Source: Blastobasis lacticolella (taxonomy: Eukaryota; Arthropoda; Insecta; Lepidoptera; Blastobasidae). From it: DNA of 64,000 bases. Below are positions 34,306 to 49,045 of this stretch, one piece after another; position 1 is the first letter of the stretch, and the number at the start of each line of letters is the position of its first letter. Position numbers and translations under genes: made by a program. The stretch covers positions 20,691,857 through 20,755,856 of the forward strand of contig LR990040.1 of NCBI GenBank assembly GCA_905147135.1, given 5' to 3'. Below the pieces are notes generated by a model. That model was not told the origin of the DNA. It did not search any database and saw nothing but the letters and a program-made list of their open reading frames with translations.

Positions 34306-37300
34306 AATCTAAATTTGAAGACAAAATATCGTTTAGTTGCCAGAATCAATTGCTGCATCAAAACCTTACAATTCTCTGTGCTTGTTCTTGGAAACTGAAA
34401 TTGAATCAGGGCTATGCCATGTTTTGTATCATGTTGCGTAATAGTAACACCTAGAGCCGTCAAAACGTCATGTTCCTTGATTTGTGCTTCGATAGCGTAC
34501 TTTTATTGATTATAGGGCAAAAGTGCAGACCACCCGCCGAGTTAGAGTCTACAGATCACTAATTGAATGTAGCCTCCATTGTCCACTCCACACAAGAGGT
34601 TCAGAGGTCCCCGATTAAATGTCAATCAACACGATTTTTTCTAAAATTCGTCATCGCTCCAAGGAACCTGGTCTATTGATACGCATCGATAGCGATAAAT
34701 CTACGAGAATAATTACCGATTTATTATTATAATGGCAATTATGGAAGCCGGCGTTGATAAATTTATTGGTTGTCATAAAAGATAAATCAGTTCTCTGGGC
34801 AAGGCCTTCCTGTTTCTTTATTTTGATGAAAAATTGAACGTAATTTCAATTTCGTGAAAAGTGAAAGACTCAGAAATTTATTCTTAATCCTGGCGGATCC
34901 GTAATAAAATTGGAATCATCTGAAGAGTAACAAGAAATATTCAAACGATTGACGTTAATGTGTTAACCACAAACATGAATTTAATAGCAGATAATCAATC
35001 AAATAGTCGTTGGCTCGCGCAAACAGTAGGCTATTTGCACTTTCGTTGAGCCAACCGACAGGTTTGACGGGGTTCTTACTGTTAACATACAATTTGTCTT
35101 CCAAGACAATAATCTAACCGAGTGTTGATTGATTATAAAGAATTTAAACCGCGTACTGCACCCAAGTATAATTATGTCATCTATTTATAAATAGCTATGA
35201 ACCATTCTCTGTACCAAATGTTCCAGCTCTTAAGTAGACGCGTAGGTACGGCTGTGAAGTTTTAGGTACTTGAGTACCTATTTTACTCAAGTAGCCACTT
35301 TGAACTTAAGTCATGTTAAATTAAAATAGCTCGGGCGCCTTTAAGTACTCCACGGTTCGCATGGCTATCCATTACTCGATGAGTCGGGTAACCGAAGAGA
35401 TGAGAAAGTTCTATTCGCGCCAAGCTCAAAGCTCAAGGTTACGCGTTAACGTTGAAACCTTAATTGCATATTTTAACAAGAGCTCCACCTAAAGTACACT
35501 TCAATTTCGTTAATGAAGATGTACGATAGAAAAACGAACACGGGATTGTTTACCCACTGTAACTAGTCATGAATTATGTAATAAAATTTGAATCTGCTAT
35601 AGATCAAATTCGAGTCAAGCCCAATATCACATCCCACACGATTGTAGGAACTATCATTACGAAACCAAAGAACAACGCAACAATGCTTCCTAAGATCTCG
35701 AGCCTCAGAGCCTACCACCTACACGGGACGCTATAATCGTAGCATCGAAGGTGAATCGACCGCCCACAGTCGCTACAAAAACTACAGTCATCATCAACTT
35801 TACATCTAACAAAGGTAGCCGATTCGCCGACCGTCTTAGTCACAGAACGCCCATATTAACAAATATGGACATTTGAACTGTAAGGCGTGTAGGTGGCACT
35901 TAGAAACCCGGCCCCTGTCCTTACAAGGCGTTACATAAAAGTTTGTTTTTTAATCGGGGCCCGGATGACTTCAGAATATATTGCAGAAAGCAATGCAAAT
36001 AAAATAAATACAGATGAATAGTTGGGCAACATAGATAAGTTTCACTTAAGTTCAATTATATTGAGGCGCATTTCAATACTGTAGACATGCATGAATATGG
36101 AGAAATAATTCGATTTTATTATTATTATCGTCATTACTTCAAAGATGGCATGATGGGATACTTGCAAGACCGGACCACAGCGGACTTTGTCTATTACTAG
36201 GTATGAATGAGGTATTGGGTTGGATTGGGATATGCTTTGTCTCTGATTATTTATTAGAATGTTATACTCGTAAAATGTACTCTTCAAGCGAGGTTCTTTC
36301 ACCAATACATAAAACGTATTTGCGAAGGATTAGCTATAACTTTGTACTTGCCTGTTTAAAGCGGGGGCAGATAACTGCTGTTAAATAAATTGTACAGGTA
36401 ATAAGGAAATACGTGAGTAATTATGCTTCTAGAGTTTAGTGCTTTATTATAATTGACATTAATAAAATATCTACAGCTTTTAATATAATAAACCCTTTGT
36501 TGTAAACAATATCGTAAGTAAATCTTACAGGTATACCTAGTTAAATATCTAAGTACCTATATTTTTCCAACAGTAAGTACTTACTAAGTTTCAAAGTAAA
36601 AAGTGACAAAGTTCTACACTGACTTTCTCTTACCGATATATTCTTACCTAAGTTTAGCTTCATCAAAAACTATTACGCATGCTTAAGATGATCCAGAATT
36701 AAATGATAAAATAAGGTAATCAAGACATTTACCATTAATAACCCAGAAATATTTACTCATATTGAATGTAGGCTCGTTGCTAGCCCGTTATGACTGAGAT
36801 ACAGTCTTCGTGCATTCATGACATCGGCAGTGGGGCATGGTAGATATATCGATGGCTGTACTAGCAGTTGACGGGCGTCAGAACAAGCGGCAATATTTCA
36901 CGTAACCTATGGCCTATTGTATCTGGCCCTGTGACAAATTGCTGTGCCTAGATTTAGACGATGACAACGCGAAACCTGGTGACGGTATCGTGTTAGCCGG
37001 AACTCGTGATATTCAATACGATATTGAAGAAGGAAAGACAAAAATCACAAATCAAATAAATAGGGACGATATAAAATATTATTTACAAGTTACGTATACT
37101 CCCACGCCTGTATTCCACTGTGGTAGATATCTACAGCCTATCAAGTACGATACTGACTGTTCCTGACACATAGAGACGTGACATACGTAGACAATTACAC
37201 AAGAACAAAATGACATACGTTCAATTTAATTATTGCACTTTTAATTTTAATCTACCATAGGCTGACATTATCTAGGTATAGGTACTAATATTATAATTAT

Positions 37301-39925
37301 TGTTTGAACGAGCTAACCTCTGCAACTTCCAGTAGGATTTAAACATTCTTTTTGGATTTAATATTCTGGCTATCTAGAGCAGGACATGTTATGTCCTAAA
37401 ATAAATCTGATTGGGGTGAATGAAATAGAGGATGCAAGTTTGTATGGGAAACTTGCTCGATCACCCATAATCACGTATTAACCGCCCAGCGCTATCTATC
37501 GTCTGCATTATGTACTATGAAACTGATCCACTCAGACTAACTCGCGGACAAAATCTAGTAGCTAATAAAGTTAAACGCAACGATGAAGCATTAGCTGACA
37601 AGAGTATTGTTAAGTAGCTGATTGCTATCTCAATTTGTAGTGACACGTTTCTCGTGTTAGCTGTGCCGTTATCCTTAGCAGGCCACACCTAATAATCTTT
37701 AGCCGCGTCCTAAACCAAATTCCCACTAGATGGCGTCACATCAGGTATAACAACGGAGATAAAAGGATCAGTAGCCGCAAACACAAGGCCGAACATTGTC
37801 ACAGTTGTTGATATACACACATTGTTATCTGCAAAACAGTCAGCCGCTCATATTTTTCATTTCAATTGCTAATTGTTTGTATGACAGTTTATTTGTAGTC
37901 ATTTGACGGTTTCGTTATATCTAGCACCTGTCTGGCCGGATAGATTGGAACCACTGTCATATTGAGATGGGACGGCACCGAATTGGCGTTATCTAAATTT
38001 GTCTCAATGAAAAACGCAAGCGTAATCCGATTTTGTACATGATTGGTAACACGATATCTAATGCTAATATTGGATTTAAATATTTTAAGGGCATGACGAT
38101 TTAATAGATACTTATCTACATATTACGTAATTTGAGAACGGCGGCAGAGGGAATAAATTTAATAGTGTTCATACTAGATATTACGTATTACGTATACGCA
38201 GGAAAATCAGAATCGTCTGCAATCAATATATTATATAAAAATAGATAGAAAATAAAACGAAGTCATCATTCGTGTCTGCCTTATTCGTATGGTTTTACAC
38301 TTTACACAATTGATTTTAGTAAGGTTAGTCACGCGGGAGATTTGCTTATAGTTTATATATATATATGTATGACGCTGTGACTTGGACAGCTAGATTTACA
38401 AAATTACAGTGAATTCAACGTCCGTCCGACAGAGCACCGATAGGGAAAGCAGCACAGCTTTACAATTACACAAATAGGCAGTAATACAAAGCGCGGCGGT
38501 ACCCGCTGGGCCGGTTGTAGGTTGTAGCCAATTACTGGAATACAAAGAGGCTAACACCTCCCAGGCTCCTGTAACACGAGACGTCTGCAACCGCTCGCAC
38601 TACCGACACACTCAGAAGATGCCATAAACAATCAAATTCCTAAAATAGATTTTATTACCAGAGCAATTGGATTCAATGTCGGTGCAAGCCATATAACAAT
38701 GCTCATTGTGGTGGGGCGCTCCAATTTAATTTGCATTCTAAAATCGTTGAGGTTAGGTTTAGAATGAGTAAATTTGAAATACAAGACTCAAGCCCTTGCC
38801 GGACGGGCTTGTGGTTAAGAGCCACAGTTACTTAGTACTTATGGATTTGAACCTTGATTGCAATCTAGAATTTTAACCACAAACAATCCTTTCTTACTCC
38901 TACATAGATCTTATTATCTTAGCCTTAATAACATATGGACCAACGGTGGTGACGGTGATTAAAATGCAGCTAGTTTTTAGTTTAGATGAATTTAAAACAA
39001 GTAGCAATTTAGTTTGAAAATTCTATTGTTTCGTAGCCATTAAGATTCTCCTCTGGTGGCTAACAAAAGGCAGTACATTAGGCTAAATGTAGAACATCGA
39101 CAGGAAACAAGAGAAACTGTTCAGCGTACACATCGCATGGCACGAACTTAAAGAGGGGAAAAAACACGCAACGGTCACCCCTTTGTCTTTGCCAGTAGAA
39201 CATGCATTGTGCAATGCAACCGTTTGCAAGTCTTTAACGAAGAAACGTTGTAAAGGGTAACTTAGGTAGGTCAAACGTACTGATCTAACCTACATTCAAT
39301 ATAATTAGCATTTGAAGACAAAATGTCGCAGTAAAGCAAAATTATAACGATCCCTAGCGTTCATCCGAATGGGGATTTTGGGTCAGTTGTTTTACGACTA
39401 TTTTCCAGGAAACACCGACACATAAGCTTCAAGACCCGCTTCTTCGAGCAGTAATTCATAAATACATTCCTAACAAAATTAACCCAAGACCTAATGCGTT
39501 TTCGTATAAAATCAGACGCGCAGAGCTAAATGTTTACTATTTCAATTCACTCATTAGTGACTACTTATGTGATGTTACGACAGTAACGATAAAATCTTAT
39601 ATCTACTAATATCAAAATTCTAGAAACAGGAGGATTCCTCGATGACTAACGTGATTTGTTAAATGATGCTCAAGGGACAAAAAATGCCTTACAGTTTTTT
39701 TGTAAGGACGTTCAGAGATTACCTCATTGTATGGCGCTCCCCGCATAAATGACGTCACTACAAATACCCATGATGAAATAATAATAAAAATCCTTTTCGA
39801 ATTCAATGGCGAACATTCAGGTATGTGACATACAAAAGGCACCTGTTAGGGGTACCTGTCGCGGCACAATCAAAATATCAACACGCACGATATGTACCTA
39901 CCTATAGGATTATTTTAGAATATTG
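34306..39925. other. Intron 1 stretch; one unrecognised 85-codon ORF (36909-37166, +)
   Basis: The ORF at 36909-37166 has a true ATG and starts MAYCIWPCDKLLCLDLDDDN, ending in a cysteine-containing tail. It lacks any motif I know and lies antisense to how. A palindromic pair of MEF2-like sites (CTATTTATAAATAG) lies at 35181-35194. The rest shows no recognisable gene. Confidence 0.4.
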
Positions 39926-40150
39926 AACCCTTGACAAAAAAGAGGGGTCTGTGTATGTGTATCAGTGTATCTGTGCGTCTATGTGTCTGTCTATGGCGTC
40001 GTAGATCTTGAACCGACAGAGTGATTTGGATGCGGTTTGCTATATTTGAAAGCCAGTTTAATCGATTTTAATTGTAATTTAGAAATTATTTGAGTTATGT
40101 AAACTTGGGGTTTCTACAACTTTTTCTATCGGTTGGGTTATTGGAAGAAT
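39926..40150 (-). repeat. Interspersed repeat family A, copy 4 (inverted)
   Basis: The reverse strand gives AACCGATAGAAAAAGTTGTA, CCAAGTTTACATAACTC, CTTTCAAATATAGCAAACCG and CCCCTCTTTTTTGTCAAGG, the family A order. Confidence 0.7.
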
Positions 40151-40159
40151 TCAAATTCT

Positions 40160-43100
40160 CTTGTGGATTATAAAGTATGCTACTTAATTCCAGAGAATCG
40201 AACTATTAGGTAAGTACTTTAGTTTTTGCTGTTATGAGATAATAGGTAGGTACTGATTAATACACATATTATGGCAGTGGTACTCGTTTCATCTTAACCT
40301 TCACTTGTTATCGTAAGCTTGTTTGACACCTTGGTGGTAAAAAAAAACATAATCTGACGAATATTTTCGGTTTTACCTAAAACAAACAAGGCTCGACCCT
40401 GCTTACCAAACGGGCATCATTACGCAAGACGCAAGCTTGTCTGTTTACATTATTACTAATCTTTTTAGCGTCCGAAAAAGTGATGTCATGTTCTCAAGCA
40501 TCTCCTGGGGCCGGGGCTTTTGAAACAGCTAGCTGATAAAAAAAATGTGCGTCCAAAACGAAAATTGGACATTGGATACGAATATTGGAATGGTGTTAGT
40601 TATTGAACGCCACTATAATTATACATAGGTCATATCCAGAAACAGATCAAAGGAAGTAATGGCAGAAGGTCAGAAGTTCAAGCCTCGAGTAGCAGGATAG
40701 CGATAGCGCAATCGGCTCGCTGTAAATATAGCTAATTACTCATGTTAAGAATATTTTCATGTGTGTTCGAAGTAATAACAGTGATGAAAAAACACTAATA
40801 AAGTCAGAAGTAATTTATTTCGGCCACAAACGAAATACTACCTCTAGGTAAGGTATCTTTGATTACGAAGCGATCGATATTGAACTTTACCCCACCGACT
40901 CAAAGCATGATACCGCAACGTCGCGTGTCGGTAGCGGAACGTTTTTTGACCGTTTTAAAACTGCAATCACATTGTTACGTCGCAGCGGACGGCAACAACC
41001 TGATTGTACCGTTACGCCGTGTCCGAGCCACGCAGACCTGACCTAGTGCCGGGAAAGTTATCAGGGACGACCGTACACGGACGTTGTACGGGCTCGACCA
41101 GCCCAGTATCGCGACAGATCTCCTCGCCGAGAATGCTTGAATAAAGCGACGCGTCTCTAATATCACACATCAACAACTCCTTGCGCTATCTATCATCAGG
41201 ATCCGATAAAATCTCCCTGCAGTTAAGCGAAGCTGATGTCACGTCTAAGGCAACAGGACGCGCTAACGATGACTCCGCTAGATCAGTCTAGGTCCTCACC
41301 GGTCCCATTAGAGGACGGCCAGTCGTGTCAGATCGCAGTATTCCTAATGAACATTAATTCGATGCAAGTGGAACTGATTCAATTGCTATCACCCATCTAG
41401 TGATGGCAATGACCTTTGTCGAAACAATTTGTATCAGTTGGCTCGTGACTGAGGAATATTCAGGCGTCTCGACCTCTTTGGCTGGGTGAAATCTTATACC
41501 GAGAACAGATTTCAGTGCCGGTATTCTCGTTTAGAGTTAAATGAATCGTCCTTTATAACAGTTATTATTTAAAAAGCATAATTATTTCTGGACAGAGATA
41601 AGAAAGATGCATCAGCATGAATTGCGCCTCGTTCCTTCTCGATCTCAATAAACGAATGTTCTCTGAATATTTTGGAGCTATTTGCCCAAATATTTTTATT
41701 CGATTGGTTGTGGGGATTTCGTCGTTTCGTTCGGTAGCGGGTATGTATTTTTAGTCGCGTGCGGGGTCGACGTTCCTTGCACGTCTCCCACGCCGGCGCA
41801 CACGCATCGAGAGGGCTCTAGGAAATGGCCTAGGAAACACTCTATACGTCTCTGTCTTACAGCATCAGTGTGAAAGAAATGTAGACAGCGATGCAGCTTC
41901 ATCGAGCTCGTGTGCTAGCGTCGCTAGGTACGCGTTACTTGCATTGTCTTAGAAATAGTTAAGTCGAAATGGTAACTGTTCCACTGTTCGATTGTATTGT
42001 TGTTGAAGATTTATTTCTAAATTACTGGCAATACATTTTGTACCTATATCAAAACTACCGACTGGTTTGGTTAGCATTAATGCAACTTATAGATTTCAGT
42101 AAAATAAATAGTATGATCAGATAACTATCCTAATAAGGCATAGGTACCTAAGCAAGCAGCGGTCAATGCAACTAACCCAGAAACTGTGAGGCTATTCAAT
42201 GCTCAAAGTAGTTACGAACTTATTGAGACGTCAAAGCATAAACCTTGCTCGTGTCTGACAGTTTATATTTGCACCTTTCAGATTCTGTATGACGCTGAAA
42301 GTGTTATGCCACAGGAAATACAAGTTCTATCTGATTCGATGATGTAAGCCGATTGCAAGTAGACACCAAGATCGGATCACGTTCGATGCATAATGCTGCA
42401 AACGTTCGGCTTACTTTAAAAGCTCCCAATAAACGTAATGGCTTTGCATTTGTTTGATTTATGTGCATTATTATAGGCATGGGTGGTGCGAAACTGGAAA
42501 ACGGTAAGCGGGTAAGTGGGCTTGTTAATACTTAATGCGGCGACGACGACAGTTCGTGCATTGCCTATTACGGCGACTGGCGCGGCGCTTTACGACCCCT
42601 GGACCTGACAGTCCAAATCGTGGGTTACGTCACACGCGTGGAGCCGACTGTGTGGACATCAACTGACTCATACGCGATGCTAAATAAGGTATGCGACATT
42701 AAAATCCGCAAAATAAAACAGAGGATAACCTAAATTATGCTACCGAGACAACTGAAGATAGATAAGATAATAAATGAGCAGAAACGGCTATTGAAGAATG
42801 CATTAATAGCTTATTCAAATTATGTGTCCTCGACGTCCATCTGAATTTTGTTTAAAGAGGACGGCATGCAGTGCGGTGTCAGTCGCGGAGACTCATTCAT
42901 AACTTCTGACTGGGAATTAAAAATAGCAGGCCTCCGCGTCCACGACGATAGTGAAAAATGAAACAGGTGAAGCCGAGAACCAGGGTGATGTAGACACGAA
43001 GTGGGATGACAAACGGTCCGGTCAACGAACTCGATCGGGGCAGGAAACCGTTTGCCGCACAAAGATTAAACAAACAGCTTTAATTTTTTGATACAATGTC

Positions 43101-46100
43101 TTTAAAAATGGCCGACTTCAGACTGTTTACTCGTATTAGTACATTTATTTTCGAAGATGATTGTACAACTGACACAAACACAGTTACAAACGGCGCCAAT
43201 GGCTAATGACTAGAAGCCGCCGTGGATTTTCTTGCACAACGCCCCAACGGATAACAAAAATAAAGTTACACTTACTAATTACCGGTTGGACGGAGTCCCA
43301 ACAGATAAACACCTAAACCTCAGCCAAAAATACACAGAATGGCGTCGGGTTCATAATAAAACAATTTAATGGGCCAGCGCGTTTTCCGCGGTGACGAAAT
43401 CTTCGCCGACGCATTCTGGTTGCGTAACCTGAAACGCGATCTCTGCAAGAGAAAACTGTAAGGTCGAAATAATTATGCTGCATCTGCGTAATGAATCAAC
43501 AGAGCCCTGATACAAACGCCGACGGTCTAATATTCAAAGTCAACATAATTTCCTTAAAAGCAACTTCTTTCAAAATCTAACATTGCTCGTACCTACGGCG
43601 CTCACTTTTAATCAGAAGTTGGAGTTCACATGATTGTAACTATTATAATTAAAATTACGATACATCTTTAATAGCGACAGCCATAGCACGACCAGCTATC
43701 ACGTTACTAACATCAATCACATCCATCGGACTGGATCATTATTCATCAGTCAACCGCACTCCGGCCGAGTCACCTGTGTTATCAAATTTTCCGGTTTGAC
43801 GGTGACATTTATCGGTACCATTGTGCGTATTGCGTCTAATTGCAGCATACGGATGCAGATAGGAGTGGGGGGTGCAGGGTGCGTAACAATTTAACAAACG
43901 AATCTGGGCGATTGTTTACGCGCGAGTAGCGTGCGCGGGCGCGGCGGAAGCTCGCCGGAACCGCGCGTCATTGGGTCGCGACACATTCGCGTCTGCGTCG
44001 AAACTTGGCCACTACACTGTGGTTCCATTCATGCCGCTCTCGGCTGCTGGCTTTAGTCTTCGCTAGTAGTTATTACGAGAAGAGGAGTCGGCCCATCTAA
44101 AATTATAGACTGTAACAGCAAACGCTCTGTCTATAGACGTAAATACGGGTAAAACCAGTCATTCCCGCTGCTTGCTAGGATCTACAGCGGCGACCGTATG
44201 AGATAATGCATTTGGGAGTTTCGAAACCTAAAATACCGATACGGAGCGCTTCGAAAACCGCGCAATTCACGGTAAATCTATTAACGAAACTGGAAACGCC
44301 GACAAAGCAATCAACCTCTCCACTGTTGCTAATGAACAAATGTGTAATGAGGGCCGTAGTGTCTGAGTACACGTGTTTTAGTCGAAAGTTGTTCCAAAAA
44401 ACAGACTGTTATCGCGGCCCATCAAGACGATGCCAGTAAGGAACCATTAGGCACTCCCATCCTGGGCGTCTTGTAATTTTTATTGCGCCAGGCGGACCCC
44501 GCCTTGCATTGTTGTAGGGTTTAATGAGCGTGCATGCGTGCCTTGCTTTACTCGTTACGCGCTTCAAGATATACCCACTTAAGTACATTTCTGAGGACAC
44601 GGCGATTTCAGACACCAACAAGAGAGAGAAGAATGATCTCCCAAGATGTCTCAACTACTTGATTGAGTTAGCAATACGCCACAGAGCTGCACCTATATCT
44701 GGTTATGCCACATTAAAATGGGTAAACAGTTTATTTAAATGTTGCAACGATTACGCCTAACGGTAATCAGTGGGTAGCAAATTGAATGATAAAATTAAAT
44801 CCTTATTACAGCTATTACTTACACAGCTTAACAATCTTGCTTTTATATAATTTCATCTGTCTCGTCTTACCTGAAAAAGTAAAATTCAAAGATTAGCCGC
44901 ATAAAGACTACGTGAAGCGAATCTGGAGTTATGTTTATCAAACCATTCCCAAATATCACATCCGTGCGCCGGCGGCCACCAGATGGTTTATAAATACCCA
45001 GCGCCATTTCATTAAAAATACCCAATTAATTCGTATAAAGTCCTATTTGCTGTACAATCTCAGAGAAATCTCAACCCTAACTGGAGCCATTTAAGGTTCA
45101 TTCGCTATTATAGGCCAGACGGCCAGAGGGGCTTCTGCATCTTTCAGACAAATTAAGAAGATGTCTGTATGTGTAATCCGTTACGTAGGGTTCCGGAGTG
45201 TCTTTGATATTTTCGCTTCAGGACCGGTCTGCTTTCAGAACGCTATTTCGGTTAGGGGTATTTTAATTGGTTGCCTACATTGTACGATATGTGTATTATA
45301 AATGATTAATGCCGTTTATAATTGACTTACGATTTGTAGTACCTGGTAGTCACGCGAGTAGTCACTCATAGTGTTGGGTTTATTAAAATAACCTTACCAA
45401 ACGTTAGTCTAAAATAACGAATCAGAAAAGACGTGAGCCATAAAATGCTTGTTACAATCTCCTTAAAACAACTATAATAACCCGGATGATAAAGCGGACG
45501 GAACCGTAAAAAATTGCAGTCAAGTCAGCGTGGTCGCAAACAACAATAATAATGTATTTACGACGTTCATTGTTGGGGTGTGTGGAGTATTATCGCACAA
45601 TCCAATAAAAACTCCCGTTAACTGTATTAAGCAAAATGCAGGAGAGGTCGATGACAACGCATGCGGGTACTATGCCAATTATTTTTAACGATACAATTCA
45701 TTGCGATGCCCATAAAAAACATGATAGTGAGTATAGGTTTATTGAAAGTTTTATTTTAAGACTGAATAGTACTAGAGAAAAAGTAGGTAAGCAGGAAAAG
45801 TTTAATATTTGTTCAAATAGCAGTATTTAAGAAATAAGTAATATAAATGACCCAATTAGTCGGAGTTTGGACGCGTTCCAAAGATTAAATGCAATTCTAC
45901 CGATTTAAATTACCACTTGTTTCTATGCGCGTAAACATTATGAAATACCTAGAGATAATTACGAAGTAACTAACCTAAATACCTACATTTGTAGTACAAA
46001 AATTGTAAAGTAGGTACAGCGCTGGGTGTCCTACAGGTACAGCAGCGTAATTAAATTAAAATATAATGCAAATACAAACTCCACAATACAGCTTAGGCAA

Positions 46101-48575
46101 ATCAAGCAAAATTACAATCAATGAGATTGAAACGAGAAACATTATCAAGTCATTATCAAGTTGTTTAACATAAAACTTGCGGTGATAAAAATGACACTTA
46201 GAGTACTGAATGACCTCGGCGTAACCACAGGAGCTAAGTCGCTGGTGAGGTTCGTTAATAAGATAATAAGTATAAATATACAAATGCAATCTACATTGCA
46301 ATTCACTAACTCACATTGAAGGATAGTCAAGGAATTCTTTGTGTCATTCCTAGGCACTGGTTACGTTTAATTTAGGTACCTATGGATTTCCATCCATAGA
46401 CACCTAAACTATTTCAGTACAGTTGTATTTCTTTCCAATCTGAGTTTATTTATATAATTTTAGGATTACACTCATAAATATCCAAATTCAGATAGCCGAG
46501 TTAACGATAACATCTTTCTTACTTCAACTTTTCTTTGCGGGAGGTACGTTTGTCTAAATTTGGAAAGGACCCGCCTACGCATGGTTTCATAGAAAACCAC
46601 CGTCATGGTAATTTTGAAGAACCGTTCGCTCCTAGAGAACTAATTTCTCATATGAATGCAGCGAATGATACAATACAAATTGTAAAGTAGAAGTAATTAA
46701 ATTAACAGATGACGGCGTACAAGGAAACGAGCAAACACGCGATCTGTTGGTACAATTAGAGAGAGACGCCGATACATTTTATAGTCGCGTAGGAATAGGA
46801 TAACGTGAATCTATCAGCTGCTCTACCGAAGATGTGTGCTGACGACTTCGCATGAGTCATACAATATGACATTTTTAGTTTAAATTCAGAGTGTGACGTT
46901 TCCAAGGCACGGCCAAATTTAAGTAACAAGTAGTACCTATTTAAATCAACATTGTAAATGAAATGCCTGGCATTAACTGCGAATGCTTATCGCTCATGAG
47001 TTCTAGCGACCTCGGACGTTATGTCAAAAGTGATGTCAAAATTACATTCAATTTGTACATGTTTAACGACGTTGTTTGGTTAAGTCGAGCATCAACTATT
47101 GTGCAACCACATGAATGAATCGGTAAACGTCGGGCGTTCACAAAATTGCTTAACGCGAAATGAATGGACCCTTAAGCTGTATACACACTAGAGCGGACGG
47201 CAGGCCGGCGCCGGCGCATCCCACACGTGTGGCGCAACAGAGGCACTTTCGACATTTACTGTTTGAGCTGGTTGTTAGCACCGCCTTGCCTATCGATTAA
47301 AGAAAGCGAATCTCGGGGGGCCATGTGAAAATCCGTGCTCACACACACTGGTGTCATGAGTTATAGCCACAAACATTATAAAGCCTAAACCAACAAAGGT
47401 TGATATTAGCATGGTCGTCTTAATAAAGTCGATGATGCGTACACGCAACCTGACCAAAATAAAGTTATTCCAGTTAGAGCTGTTAATGCGATACCATAAA
47501 CTTGTCATCGGGCGGACAAGCCACCAGATGTCGTGTCGCCAGACGGACGCTGCGAACGTGCTTTTGTAGAAAGTTGGGAGAACTAGTCCAGCCGCGATTG
47601 GTCGAATTACGAAATAACTAAATCACACACACACGGTCTGTTTTGATTTTCACTTTGGCGCGGCAAACACGAGTCGGTGACAACGTGGGAGCGGTCGATG
47701 CCCAAATTGGCAGTTGGCGAGTCGAGCCAAATACAGTAGGTATAGAAATCAATGTTGCAGAGTGAAATCGAGGCAGCAGCGTTGACAAAGTTTATCTACT
47801 CAACTTTTGCTAAACTTACATAGAGACGATAGAAGATATTTAAAAGTCAAATTTTGATCACCGCCCCATTATCTTTTTCTGGTGCCAAGCAAGCTTTTGT
47901 TAATCAAGTCTTTCGGTTTGAAAGATGAATAATTTACAGACATCTTGTAACAATGCCTTTTCGTTTATGTATTCGTGGATTATGAATCGCAGATGGCTGG
48001 ACAGATGGACCCTTGGTTGTTGTCGCTGTAGGAAAGTACTTCATCGAAAATATCAGATCGTGGCAATCGCAAGGAGCACGATGGAAAACTTAATAGTTCA
48101 ATAGTTATTTTCATCATTCTCAAAGATTTGACGCTGCTATCTTGTTTTACTTGCGAATCACTTAGATTGTGTACGTCTCAACTGTAACCATGCACTATCA
48201 AACTGATGCTTATGTACAATTACTTTGAAAATATTCAGCCTCTGCAACCTAACGGACAAGATTAGACTTTTCTGATTCCTTAAGAACAGGTACTTCAGCG
48301 CTATCGTCGTAAACACTAAATAGAGTCACAATAAGCGCGTCTGCATCACGATTAATGCCACCGTGAAGGCCGTTAGCTGTTATCGCCACAACAACGGGGT
48401 AAACAATGAAAATAATGAGATTTCACTACATTTCGACGTTCACTCTGTTTAAAACATTTTGTTATAATTGCATTTTACACGGGTTTGCGATACAGAGAGT
48501 TCTTCTAATTTTAATGCCGAGGTCGCCGCCATTATTATTTACAGAGAGCACCTACACACTTATATTTTATTTGTG
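40160..48575. other. Intron 1 stretch without a recognisable gene
   Basis: No domain in any open frame. GC-richer islands occur at 41680-41940 and 43880-44060; the latter has GCGCGGGCGCGGCGGAAGC and an ATTGGGTCGCG stretch. They could be enhancers or alternative promoters but nothing proves it. The ORFs there (63-81 codons) occur on both strands and are not called. Confidence 0.4.
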
Positions 48576-48592
48576 TGTGGGGGGGGGGGGCA
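48576..48592 (+). repeat. Poly-G run
   Basis: A GTGTGTG tract runs straight into eleven or more G. It is prone to sequencing and replication slippage. Confidence 0.8.
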
Positions 48593-48730
48593 CTTATTTA
48601 AAAACAAAAAATCAATTACAGTGTGAATGCAACGATCTTGAAATTTCTGGCATTTTGGCTCTTAGAAGCTTTTATGATTAACTTGAAAGAGTCATATTGG
48701 AAGATAGTGAAGGAATTAATATTCTTTGGC

Positions 48731-48800
48731 TTATGTATGTATGTATGTATGTATGTAAACTCTTTATTGCTTAATAAATACAGGAAATACAAAAATAATA
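48731..48800 (-). repeat. LINE 3' end with CATA-repeat tail
   Basis: On the reverse strand the sequence AAGCAATAAAGAGTTTAC is followed by a CATA-type tandem repeat. AATAAA plus a simple repeat tail is typical of insect non-LTR elements. The body upstream is too short or diverged to classify. Confidence 0.5.
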
Positions 48801-48904
48801 TATATTATTATTACTTTTTGGTGAATATTAATAAATAAATTAGTTCTTAACAATATAAGAATTATTTTATTGAAAGCCAGGGGATGAAAGTACCCTTCTC
48901 TCCT

Positions 48905-49045
48905 GTAGGCCTAGCCACAAGTTGCTCTCGCGCGCGATAAGCGAGAAAAAGCGCGTCATAGGTATTGCTATCTCCTTCGTCTTAGTATTGAGAGAAAGAG
49001 ACAAACGCTCTCTCGCGGCGCGAGCTTGTGCTAGGGCTACTGGTG
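48905..49045. mobile_element. Foldback MITE-like element, imperfect arms
   Basis: CTAGCCACAAGTTGCTCTCG (48911) is mirrored by GCGCGAGCTTGTGCTAG (ends 49034) with small gaps. Inside are GAGAGAAAGAGACAAACGC-like words common in lepidopteran foldback elements. Confidence 0.5.
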
